Counted from the stretch's first letter, positions 1 through 4,888 are shown. The stretch: DNA of 5,136 nucleotides from Clostridiales bacterium (GCA_029069015.1 JAIEBL010000097.1:1-5136); one strand, 5' to 3'. Notes: generated from the letters alone by a model not told the origin. Numbers and translations are program-made.

Positions 1-343
1 CCTCTCTTACCCCCCCCCCTCTTCCATCCCCCCCCCCCGCGCCGGCCGCCCTACCGCCACGGAGCGAAGCGAAGTAGTATAGTGCCGAAGGCACGCCGAG
101 GAATCCAGCAAGCAGAGCGAGCGTAGTCATTCTCGTCTTTCCCGTAAAGGCCAAGGAAAAGAATACTGTCAACGTAAAAAACACAAGCCGTACGAATAGC
201 CGCACGGCTCTTATAAGTTTAATTTACGGCTAACGCCTGGATTTCTCGCCGCGCCTTACGGCGCTTCCCTCGAAATGACAGAAGAGGGTTGACAGCATTG
301 CCATATCGTATGATATCAACCGTTCCTCGTTTCGATAAACTTT
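1..343. other. Gene-free spacer with C runs, small hairpins and repeat fragments
   Basis: No convincing gene lies here. The stretch begins with two cytosine runs (10 C at 10-19 and 11 C at 28-38) and a GC-rich block. Tiny perfect hairpins follow: GTGCC-GAA-GGCAC at 82-94 and GCGCC-TTAC-GGCGC at 251-264. The second is flanked by GATTTCTC-like (240-247) and CTCGAAATGACA-like (269-280) words, which recur in altered form in the 1190-1345 spacer. This suggests a dispersed intergenic repeat. A candidate terminator lies at 176-209. The plus-strand reading frame starting near 289 only shadows the downstream XRE gene in antisense. Confidence 0.6.
176..209 (-). terminator. Candidate rho-independent terminator of the XRE pair
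   Basis: Read on the minus strand, arms AGCCGT (209-204) and ACGGCT (191-186) form a hairpin with a 12-nt loop. Four bases later comes a run of six T (181-176). It lies about 135 nt after the stop codon of the second XRE gene and points the right way to end that transcript. The short stem and the gap before the T run make it a moderate call. Confidence 0.4.
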
Positions 344-550
344 TTAATCATCCGATAAGCCGAGCAGATAGTCCGCGCTTACTTCAAAATAGCGCGCTAA
401 GGTTGCCACTGCCTCGGCGCTGGGTATCCTCTGCCCCGCTTCCCAAAAGCCCAATGCACTGCGGCTTAGTCCGGTTGCTTTGGAAAGTTGCACTTGCGAC
501 AATCCCTTTTCGTTCCGTAACTCTTTTAATCTTTCGGCAAACTTTATCAT
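344..550 (-). CDS. XRE-family helix-turn-helix regulator (second of a tandem pair)
   Basis: A small DNA-binding protein of 68 residues made almost entirely of one Cro/C1-type (HTH_3) domain. Residues 3-12 form the first helix (FAERLKELR), L17-S-Q19 starts the second helix, and the recognition helix is around S29-W36. E37 and P43 sit at positions conserved in the family, and the protein ends SADYLLGLSDD, the usual tail of minimal XRE proteins. It has no sensor or oligomerisation domain. It starts 2 nt after the stop codon of the upstream XRE gene, so the two are almost certainly one transcript. No good Shine-Dalgarno motif precedes the ATG, which suggests translational coupling. It aligns without gaps to its neighbour but with only about a quarter of residues identical, and its recognition helix differs. 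Target and partner are unknown; the palindromes at 786-831 are the obvious candidate sites. Confidence 0.9.
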   Translation of the reverse strand: MIKFAERLKELRNEKGLSQVQLSKATGLSRSALGFWEAGQRIPSAEAVATLARYFEVSADYLLGLSDD

Positions 551-552
551 AT

Positions 553-759
553 TTAAAATACATTTCTATTGAATATCTCATCCAATGAAACACTAAAAAA
601 ATCGGCTATTGCTATAAGCGTCTCATAGTCGGGTCGCGCTGCATTCGTTTCATAACGAGTATAATTCACCCGACTGATATGCAATTTTTCGGCAAGTTCC
701 GCTTGTGTAAGATTTTCCGAAAGCCTCAACTCTTTTAACTTGTCACCAATCTGCAACAT
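553..759 (-). CDS. XRE-family helix-turn-helix regulator (first of a tandem pair)
   Basis: A single-domain Cro/C1-type (HTH_3) DNA-binding protein. The frame is open to an ATG at 771, but the ATG at 759 is preferred: it has GAGG six bases upstream and gives the usual family opening MLQIGDKLKELR. From that start it is 68 aa, the same length as the next gene. Visible elements are helix 1 (residues 4-12), L17-T-Q-AELAEKL (helix 2), the recognition helix around S29-Y36 (SRVNYTRY), E37, P43 and the closing helix LDEIFNRN. It is transcribed away from the DUF6809-like gene, and two GTACACA-N-TGTGTAC palindromes lie in the region between them. By analogy with other XRE repressors it probably represses that gene and perhaps itself. 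This is inferred from layout; binding is not shown by sequence. Confidence 0.9.
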   Translation of the reverse strand: MLQIGDKLKELRLSENLTQAELAEKLHISRVNYTRYETNAARPDYETLIAIADFFSVSLDEIFNRNVF

Positions 760-777
760 AAATTTCCTCATCCCTAC

Positions 778-806
778 TTGACATTGTACACAAAGTGTAC
801 TATAAT
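778..806 (+). promoter_or_regulatory. Consensus sigma-A promoter of the DUF6809-like gene
   Basis: TTGACA (778-783) and TATAAT (801-806) are both perfect consensus hexamers separated by exactly 17 bp. The expected transcription start is near 813. A promoter this strong is normally held down by a repressor, and the 15-bp palindrome at 786-800 fills its spacer. The start near 813 leaves a leader of about 47 nt before the preferred ATG at 860. Confidence 0.85.
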
Positions 807-814
807 TAAATCAA
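783..814 (-). promoter_or_regulatory. Weak candidate promoter of the XRE pair
   Basis: On the minus strand a TACAAT -10 (788-783) is the best match upstream of the XRE genes. The nearest -35-like word, TTGATT (814-809), is 20 bp away, longer than ideal. The -10 overlaps both the operator at 786-800 and the -35 of the opposing promoter, so a protein bound there could affect both directions. The hexamers alone are poor evidence. Confidence 0.3.
786..800. promoter_or_regulatory. Palindromic operator O1 inside the promoter spacer
   Basis: GTACACA-A-AGTGTAC is a near-perfect dyad (one mismatch against the ideal half-site pair) centred on 793. It lies between the -35 and -10 of the plus-strand promoter, where a bound protein would block RNA polymerase. 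It shares its half-site with the second dyad at 817-831. The centres are 31 bp apart, close to three helical turns, so two dimers would sit on the same face of the DNA. The likely binder is one or both XRE proteins encoded next door. Confidence 0.75.
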
Positions 815-816
815 AT

Positions 817-831
817 GTACACATTGTGTAC
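817..831. promoter_or_regulatory. Palindromic operator O2 just after the transcription start
   Basis: GTACACA-T-TGTGTAC is a perfect dyad around a single central base at 824. It extends by one matching T/A pair and one A/T pair on each side to a 19-bp palindrome (815-833). It covers roughly +5 to +19 of the predicted transcript, a typical roadblock or cooperative repressor site. It matches O1 in all but one half-site base. Confidence 0.8.
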
Positions 832-859
832 ATATAGAATTGTAGCAATGGAGCAAAAT

Positions 860-1138
860 ATGAATTCGATAATCGACGAAATTTACGACGGCAGATTAAG
901 CTATGAGAAAATCATAAAAATATCCGAAAATCAAAAAATAGTGCACAAAGCATTGCAAACGGAAGACGCGCTACGCGAGAAGCTGAAAAGCGCCCCCGAG
1001 CTTCTCGAACTCTTTGAAAAATACGTCGATAAAATGGGACGTGCAAACAGCGTAAATTATCAAAGCTTTTATGCAACGGGTGTGCGCATAGGACTTCTTC
1101 TCGGCATGGACGCCGCAAAACTGACCCTTGAAGATTGA
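860..1138 (+). CDS. DUF6809-like small protein of unknown function
   Basis: The frame is open from 815, but that ATG lies within two bases of the expected transcription start and inside operator O2. The ATG at 848 has no ribosome site. The ATG at 860 has GGAG six bases upstream and gives a 92-residue product, the usual size of the family. The protein resembles DUF6809: an N-terminal I-I-D-E-I-Y-D-G-R segment (residues 4-12; family proteins often read LYYG), a charged helical middle (35-58), and a C-terminal F-x3-G-x3-G motif (F70, G74, G78) followed by LLLGMD. It has no signal peptide and no membrane helix. The family occurs in Firmicutes and its biochemical role is unknown to me. The gene is driven by a consensus promoter with two operators and is divergent from two XRE regulators, so it is probably the regulated output of that module. 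Family assignment is from memory of the motif pattern, not a search. Confidence 0.8.
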   Translation: MNSIIDEIYDGRLSYEKIIKISENQKIVHKALQTEDALREKLKSAPELLELFEKYVDKMGRANSVNYQSFYATGVRIGLLLGMDAAKLTLED

Positions 1139-1143
1139 AAAAA

Positions 1144-1184
1144 AGAAAAGAGTAAGTCTTTCCCAACCTACTCTTTTCTGTTCT
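1144..1184 (+). terminator. Candidate terminator after the DUF6809-like gene
   Basis: Eleven-base arms AGAAAAGAGTA (1144-1154) and TACTCTTTTCT (1169-1179) pair perfectly around a 14-nt loop, starting 6 nt after the stop codon. The 3' arm and following bases are T-rich (TTTTCTGTTCTATT), but there is no long T run and the stem is AT-rich. It would work best as a weak or bidirectional terminator. Confidence 0.5.
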
Positions 1185-1189
1185 ATTGC

Positions 1190-1345
1190 ATTAGATTTCT
1201 CCGCTCGCTACGCTCGGAGTGGCAGTAGGCACTTTCATCCCCCGTCACCTCGGAAGAGCGAAGCGGCGTAAGCCGCGCAGCCGAGAAATCTCTTAATAAG
1301 AGACCTCTCCGCTCCGCACTTCGTGCTACGGTCGAGGTGACAATC
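1190..1345. repeat. Palindromic intergenic repeat element
   Basis: GTCACCTCG (1244-1252) is repeated in inverse as CGAGGTGAC (1333-1341). Inside, TCTCTTA-A-TAAGAGA (1289-1303) is a perfect central dyad flanked by GAGA/TCTC. Each half carries its own small hairpin: GCGGC-GTAA-GCCGC (1263-1276) and GCAC-TTC-GTGC (1316-1326). A third partial copy at 1193-1219 (GATTTCTCCG...CGGAG) lies just upstream. The words GATTTCTC and CGAGGTGACA reappear, altered, at 240-280, which points to a dispersed non-coding repeat family. Its position at the 3' ends of two converging genes would also let it act as a transcript end for both. No coding potential is seen. Confidence 0.65.
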
Positions 1346-1365
1346 GCTTTTACTTATTGAAATAC

Positions 1366-2847
1366 CTATTCGAGGCGGTCTTCTATCGCCTTAATGACGG
1401 TTTTCAGCGCTTTAATGCGGGCATACTTTTTGTCCTTGGATTCCAAAACGACCCAAGGCGCGTAAGCGGTGTTGGTCTTTTCCAGCATTTCGTTGACGGC
1501 GGTTTCGTAAAGATCCCACTTTTCGCGGTTGCGCCAATCTTCATCGGTGATCTTCCACTGCTTGGAAGGCGTATTCTGGCGTTCGGTAAAGCGTTCGAGC
1601 TGCGTGTCTTTATCGATATGTACCCAGAACTTAATAACGATCGCGCCCCAATCGGCGAGTTCCTTTTCAAACTCATTCATTTCGTTGTACGCACGCTGCC
1701 AATCGTTTTCACTGCAAAACCCTTCCAGCCGCTCGACCATAACTCTGCCGTACCACGTGCGGTCGAATATGGCAACGTGTCCGTTTTTGGGTAGCCGCGT
1801 CCAAAAGCGCCACAGATAGTGCCGCGCTTTTTCGTGCGGTTCGGGACTAGCGATCGGATGCACTTCGTAGCCTCTGGGGTCCAAAGCGCTCGTAATGCGT
1901 TTGATGTTGCCGCCTTTGCCTGCCGCGTCCCAACCCTCATAGCACAGCACGACGGGAATGCGACGACGGTAAAGTTCGTTGTGTAGTTTACTCAGCTTTT
2001 TACGGCACTTATCGAGCTCTTTATCGTACTCTTCGTCGGTCAGTTCCTTGCCATCGAACGTGATTTCCGAAAGTTTCGGGGTCTTGACGAGCGGGAACAC
2101 GTTTTGCAAAATGGGCACGGCTTTCCCGTTGTTCTTCATCGCCGTGTCGATCCCCTGATTGATGACGTCAAGCACCTGCAACTCCGCCCATTTTTTATCG
2201 GCGGCGTCTATCACGTACCAAGGCGAAGTCGATTGGTTGGTCTCGTTGAGATACGCACTGTACGCTTCCTCGTATTCCTTATAACGGCGGTTCTGCTCGA
2301 TGTCGGCGTCCGACACCCGCCAACGCGTGATCTTGTGCTCACGCAGTCCGTCCAACCGCTTTTTCTGCTCGTCTTTTCCGATGTTGAAAAAGAATTTGAG
2401 TACCAGGTAGCCGTTGTCGGTCAGCGTACGCTCGAAGCGCTTGACCGATACGACCCGCTTCTGATACTCCTTTTCGTCCATGCCGCCCGCGACCTTATCG
2501 CGGACGATCTCGTCCGCCCAGCCGCCGTCCAGAAATGCAAACCGTCCCGCCTCCGGAATGCGCTTGAAATAGCGATACAAAAACGGACGCCGCGCCTCGT
2601 CTTGGGAGACGACGCTCATGGTATCCACGCGGAAAAAGCGCGGGTCGAGGCGTTGAATGACTTTTCCCAGCACGCTGCCTTTCCCTGCCGCGCCCCAGCC
2701 TTCAAACACGACCAGCACCGGGATCTTTTTCTCTTTGAGAAGCATCTGCTTACTCGACAAATCGAGTGCAGCCTGTTTGAGCCTTTCCCCGAGTTCTTCC
2801 TTCGTCGGAATTTCACCTACAATGACCGATTTCAACATTTCTTTCAT
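1366..2847 (-). CDS. pap: Polyphosphate:AMP phosphotransferase (class II PPK2, two tandem domains)
   Basis: A cytosolic enzyme expected to move phosphate from polyphosphate to AMP, giving ADP, and so to link polyphosphate stores to adenylate recovery. Two PPK2 domains are fused. Numbered from the GTG at 2865, the N-terminal one has Walker A E55-GWGAAGKG63 and the C-terminal one E310-GWDAAGKG318. The C-terminal domain keeps the Walker A aspartate (D313), the DRTWYGR motif (368-374) and a basic lid region (E428-R429 to R447). The N-terminal copy has G58 in place of the aspartate and DGGWADE (113-119) in place of DRTWYGR, so it is probably non-catalytic, as in other class II enzymes. The full frame of 499 aa has the family's normal length. 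The ATG at 2847 is preferred over the GTG at 2865 because AAAGG lies five bases upstream; this gives 493 aa. It stands alone with its own promoter. Confidence 0.93.
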   Translation of the reverse strand: MKEMLKSVIVGEIPTKEELGERLKQAALDLSSKQMLLKEKKIPVLVVFEGWGAAGKGSVLGKVIQRLDPRFFRVDTMSVVSQDEARRPFLYRYFKRIPEAGRFAFLDGGWADEIVRDKVAGGMDEKEYQKRVVSVKRFERTLTDNGYLVLKFFFNIGKDEQKKRLDGLREHKITRWRVSDADIEQNRRYKEYEEAYSAYLNETNQSTSPWYVIDAADKKWAELQVLDVINQGIDTAMKNNGKAVPILQNVFPLVKTPKLSEITFDGKELTDEEYDKELDKCRKKLSKLHNELYRRRIPVVLCYEGWDAAGKGGNIKRITSALDPRGYEVHPIASPEPHEKARHYLWRFWTRLPKNGHVAIFDRTWYGRVMVERLEGFCSENDWQRAYNEMNEFEKELADWGAIVIKFWVHIDKDTQLERFTERQNTPSKQWKITDEDWRNREKWDLYETAVNEMLEKTNTAYAPWVVLESKDKKYARIKALKTVIKAIEDRLE

Positions 2848-2904
2848 TCCACCCTTTCTATTCACTTTTTATATATGCAGCACCTTTCCCTGCATTGTAT
2901 TGCC

Positions 2905-2933
2905 ATTATACCATAAAATGCAAAAATACGCAA
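2905..2933 (-). promoter_or_regulatory. Promoter of the polyphosphate:AMP phosphotransferase gene
   Basis: On the minus strand TTGCGT (2933-2928) and a perfect TATAAT (2910-2905) are 17 bp apart, and TGG just before the -10 makes it an extended -10 promoter. The transcript should start near 2898, about 50 nt before the preferred ATG at 2847. No palindromic operator was seen next to it. Confidence 0.75.
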
Positions 2934-2967
2934 TACCTATTTTATAAATAACGTCCCGAAAGCATAG

Positions 2968-3000
2968 CAAAATGCCGCACGAAATCCGAACGGCATTTTG
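2968..3000 (-). terminator. Terminator of the rubrerythrin gene
   Basis: CAAAATGCCG (2968-2977) and CGGCATTTTG (2991-3000) form a perfect 10-bp stem around a 13-nt loop, about 35 nt after the rubrerythrin stop codon. A GC core with A's before and T's after is the usual bidirectional terminator layout. It also shields the divergently placed promoter region at 2905-2933 from read-through. Confidence 0.7.
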
Positions 3001-3034
3001 AAAGTTTTACGGAGTGATTTTTTTCGATCGGTGA

Positions 3035-3577
3035 TTATTTGTTAAAGTATCTCTTCAACAAGCCCTCAAACGCCTTGCCGTGACGCGCCTCGTCGCGTGC
3101 CATTTCGTGCACGGTGTCGTGGATCGCGTCGAGGTTCGCCGCCTTTGCACGCTTGGCAAGGTCGGTCTTGCCCGCGGTCGCGCCGTTCTCGGCTTCTACG
3201 CGCAGTTCGAGGTTTTTCTTCGTGGAGTCGGTCACGACTTCGCCCAGAAGCTCGGCAAATTTTGCCGCATGCTCGGCTTCTTCGTACGCCGCTTTTTCCC
3301 AGTACAGACCGAGCTCGGGATAACCCTCGGGGTGCGCCACGCGCGCCATCGCAAGATACATACCCACTTCGCAGCATTCGCCGTTGAAGTTCGCGCGGAG
3401 ATCGTCGAGGATATCCTGCGGAACGCCCTTCGCTACGCCTACAACGTGTTCTGCCGCCCAAGACTTGCCCGACTGCTCGATGAACTTGGAAGCGGGCGCT
3501 TTGCACTGCGGGCATTTTGCGGGAGGCTCGTCACCCTCGTGCACGTAACCGCATACCGAACAAACATACTTTTTCAT
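3035..3577 (-). CDS. Reverse rubrerythrin (N-terminal rubredoxin domain plus diiron domain)
   Basis: A cytosolic non-haem iron protein that reduces hydrogen peroxide, and in some clostridial forms oxygen, with electrons from NAD(P)H via a reductase. The order is reversed compared with classical rubrerythrin: the rubredoxin-type iron site comes first (C6-x2-C9 and C22-x2-C25) and the four-helix ferritin-like domain follows (about 45-178). Likely diiron ligands are E67 in NGECCE, E100 and H103 in EEAEH, E128 or E130 in VEAENG, and E163 and H166 in DEARH. Two adjacent cysteines (C68-C69) beside the first ligand are unusual. At 180 aa it has normal length for this form. A GGAG-type ribosome site precedes the ATG. 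It has its own promoter with a palindrome over the start site, which suggests redox or metal control. No partner reductase or rubredoxin gene is in the window. Confidence 0.93.
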   Translation of the reverse strand: MKKYVCSVCGYVHEGDEPPAKCPQCKAPASKFIEQSGKSWAAEHVVGVAKGVPQDILDDLRANFNGECCEVGMYLAMARVAHPEGYPELGLYWEKAAYEEAEHAAKFAELLGEVVTDSTKKNLELRVEAENGATAGKTDLAKRAKAANLDAIHDTVHEMARDEARHGKAFEGLLKRYFNK

Positions 3578-3618
3578 ACTTTTACACTCTCCTTTTGTTT
3601 TGTTATTTCTTTTATTTG

Positions 3619-3635
3619 ACAGTAAAAATTACTGT
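3619..3635. promoter_or_regulatory. Candidate operator at the rubrerythrin transcription start
   Basis: ACAGTAA-AAA-TTACTGT is a perfect 7+3+7 dyad that covers the predicted start point of the rubrerythrin transcript. Outer bases TGA and TCA (3617-3619 and 3638-3640) hint at further symmetry. It does not match the PerR or Fur consensus boxes I know, so the regulator is unknown. A repressor here would block transcription initiation. Confidence 0.55.
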
Positions 3636-3639
3636 TATC

Positions 3640-3668
3640 AGTATAATCGTTTTAGCGTGTTTCGTCAA
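3640..3668 (-). promoter_or_regulatory. Promoter of the rubrerythrin gene
   Basis: TTGACG (3668-3663) and TATACT (3645-3640) on the minus strand are 17 bp apart, each one base off consensus. The expected start is near 3633, giving a leader of roughly 55 nt. The start falls inside the palindrome at 3619-3635. The promoter lies between the synthetase stop codon and the rubrerythrin ATG, so the gene need not depend on read-through. Confidence 0.75.
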
Positions 3669-3686
3669 GAAAAATTTGGAAGTTAA

Positions 3687-3701
3687 GGCTTGCAATAAGC
3701 C
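3687..3701 (-). terminator. Weak candidate terminator after the GluQRS gene
   Basis: GGCTT-GCAAT-AAGCC pairs as a 5-bp hairpin 13 nt after the synthetase stop codon. A T-rich stretch (TTTTTC on the minus strand) comes only about 13 nt after the stem, so it is at best a weak signal. Some read-through into the rubrerythrin gene is possible. Confidence 0.2.
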
Positions 3702-3713
3702 CGTGTTTTTCCG

Positions 3714-4649
3714 TTATAATTCGGGCAGTAAAATACGGTCTTTATGCACAAGTGCCCAATCAAAGCGCTCCGTGAGCTCTCTGAGCGACGCCGCGCGGTT
3801 CTCCGGTAGAATACCCGCGGCAAACGCGAGCGCGCCTAAGATCGCTTCGGGCGGCTTCCTGTGGAGAAGATCGCCGAACGTATCGCCCTCGCTTTTGGAA
3901 AGCTTGCGTCCGTGCGCGTCGCATACGAGCGGAATATGATAATACTGCGGACGGGCAAAGCCCAACTCGTCGAACAGAAAGAGCTGACGCGGCGTGCTGG
4001 AAAGAAGGTCGTTTCCCCGCACCACTTCCGTCACGCCGCACTCGCCGTCGTCCACCGTCACGGCAAGCTGATAGGCGTACACGCCGTCCGAGCGTTTTAT
4101 GATAAAATCGCCGCACTCGGTCAAAAGGTCTTGCGAAATTTCGCCGCAAAGTCCGTCGGTAAACGACAGTGTTTTTTCGGCCACTTGAATGCGCACACAC
4201 GGCTTTTGCGTCTTTAACTTCTCTTCGATTTGTGCGGCCGTGAGATTACGACACGCTCCGCCGTACACCACCCCGCCGTCCGAAAGCCTCGGGGCATGCG
4301 CCGCATGCAGTTCCTTGCGCGTACAAAAGCAAGGGTACAATAAGCCCTTTTCCCGTAGCCGTTCTTCCGCTTCCGCATACTTCGCCGTGCGTTCGCTCTG
4401 AAACAGGGGCGTCTCGTCGCTGATGATCCCCAAGACGGCAAGGTCGTCCAGAATTTTATACGCGCTGCTTTTTGGGCAACGCAAAGCATCTAAGTCCTCG
4501 ATCCGTATCAGAAACTTCCCGCCCTTGCTTTTCGCGGAAAGGTATGCAAGAAGGGCGCACAAAACGTTGCCGAGGTGCATGTTACCGCTCGGCGTGGGCG
4601 CGAACCGCCCCACTGCGTTTTTATTCAAATCGCACTTTGCTTGCGTCAT
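3714..4649 (-). CDS. gluQ: Glutamyl-Q tRNA(Asp) synthetase (GluQRS)
   Basis: A short homologue of the glutamyl-tRNA synthetase catalytic core. Known members activate glutamate and attach it to queuosine at position 34 of tRNA-Asp rather than to a tRNA 3' end. From the ATG at 4649 it is 311 aa, close to the E. coli enzyme, and lacks the anticodon-binding domain of GluRS. Motifs: class I signature GRFAPTPSGNMHLGN (14-28, HIGH equivalent M24-HLG27), RIEDLD (49-54), zinc ligands C107, C109, Y129 and C133 in the spacing typical of GluQRS, and KLSKS (249-253). The open frame extends to a GTG at 4721, but that stretch contains the predicted promoter, and the homologous part begins about 13 residues after the ATG. 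No Shine-Dalgarno motif precedes the ATG. Action on tRNA-Asp presumes queuosine in this organism, which the window does not show. Confidence 0.9.
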   Translation of the reverse strand: MTQAKCDLNKNAVGRFAPTPSGNMHLGNVLCALLAYLSAKSKGGKFLIRIEDLDALRCPKSSAYKILDDLAVLGIISDETPLFQSERTAKYAEAEERLREKGLLYPCFCTRKELHAAHAPRLSDGGVVYGGACRNLTAAQIEEKLKTQKPCVRIQVAEKTLSFTDGLCGEISQDLLTECGDFIIKRSDGVYAYQLAVTVDDGECGVTEVVRGNDLLSSTPRQLFLFDELGFARPQYYHIPLVCDAHGRKLSKSEGDTFGDLLHRKPPEAILGALAFAAGILPENRAASLRELTERFDWALVHKDRILLPEL

Positions 4650-4658
4650 ATCGAACAA

Positions 4659-4688
4659 AGTATACCACACACCGCGCTGCGCGGTCAA
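4659..4688 (-). promoter_or_regulatory. Promoter of the GluQRS gene
   Basis: TTGACC (4688-4683) and TATACT (4664-4659) on the minus strand are 18 bp apart, with TGG directly before the -10 (extended -10). The expected transcription start at about 4652 is only a few bases before the ATG at 4649, so the mRNA would be leaderless or nearly so. It is divergent from the tRNA promoter. Confidence 0.65.
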
Positions 4689-4731
4689 CGGTTCGCTCCG
4701 CAAAAAGATTTTGCCAATCACCGTAAAACGT

Positions 4732-4760
4732 TTGATTTTTGCTTTGCGATGGTGTATACT
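4732..4760 (+). promoter_or_regulatory. Promoter of the tRNA-Thr gene
   Basis: TTGATT (4732-4737) and TATACT (4755-4760) are separated by 17 bp. The expected start near 4767 leaves about 10 nt of 5' leader, to be removed by RNase P. Confidence 0.8.
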
Positions 4761-4776
4761 ATATTAGCTGTGATTT

Positions 4777-4852
4777 GCTGTTGTGGCTCAGTAGGTAGAG
4801 CACGTCCTTGGTAAGGACGAGGTCACGGGTTCAAATCCCGTCAACAGCTCCA
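4777..4852 (+). tRNA. tRNA-Thr (anticodon GGT)
   Basis: A full 76-nt cloverleaf can be drawn. The acceptor stem GCTGTTG (4777-4783) pairs with CAACAGC (4842-4848). The D stem is GCTC/GAGC (4786-4789, 4798-4801). The anticodon stem CGTCC/GGACG (4803-4807, 4815-4819) holds loop TTGGTAA with anticodon GGT at 4810-4812. The T stem is ACGGG/CCCGT with loop TTCAAAT (4830-4836). The discriminator base is T4849 and CCA is encoded at 4850-4852. It should decode ACC and ACT (threonine). It is transcribed alone between its own promoter and terminator. Confidence 0.98.
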
Positions 4853-4857
4853 AAAAA

Positions 4858-4888
4858 TTGACACCCATATTCGGGTGTCAATTTTTTT
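4858..4888 (+). terminator. Rho-independent terminator of the tRNA-Thr gene
   Basis: TTGACACCC (4858-4866) and GGGTGTCAA (4873-4881) form a perfect 9-bp stem with a 6-nt loop, followed by seven T (4882-4888). Six A's precede the stem, so it could also stop transcription coming from the other side. It begins 5 nt after the tRNA CCA end. Confidence 0.95.

Noticed and set aside
82..94. Short repeats considered as a CRISPR array
   Set aside because: The recurring hairpins here and at 251-264, 1263-1276 and 4966-5002 differ in sequence and have no regular spacing. No cas gene is present.
289..588. 99-codon open frame on the plus strand
   Set aside because: Antisense shadow of the second XRE gene. 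The TTGACA at 289-294 has no -10 at proper spacing.
1357..1794. 145-codon open frame on the plus strand
   Set aside because: Antisense shadow of the C-terminal PPK2 domain, with no recognisable motifs.
2104..2916. 270-codon open frame on the plus strand
   Set aside because: It lies antisense to the polyphosphate:AMP phosphotransferase gene, whose motifs are clear. The frame has no recognisable domain and crosses that gene's ribosome site and leader.
3080..3619. 179-codon open frame on the plus strand
   Set aside because: Antisense to the rubrerythrin gene. The cysteine pairs and diiron motifs on the minus strand show the true coding strand.
3619..3635. PerR or Fur box at the rubrerythrin promoter
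   Set aside because: The dyad ACAGTAA-AAA-TTACTGT does not fit the consensus of either box well enough to name the regulator.
4650..4721. N-terminal extension of GluQRS from a GTG at 4721
   Set aside because: No ribosome site, no family match in the added 24 residues, and it contains a good promoter for the same gene.
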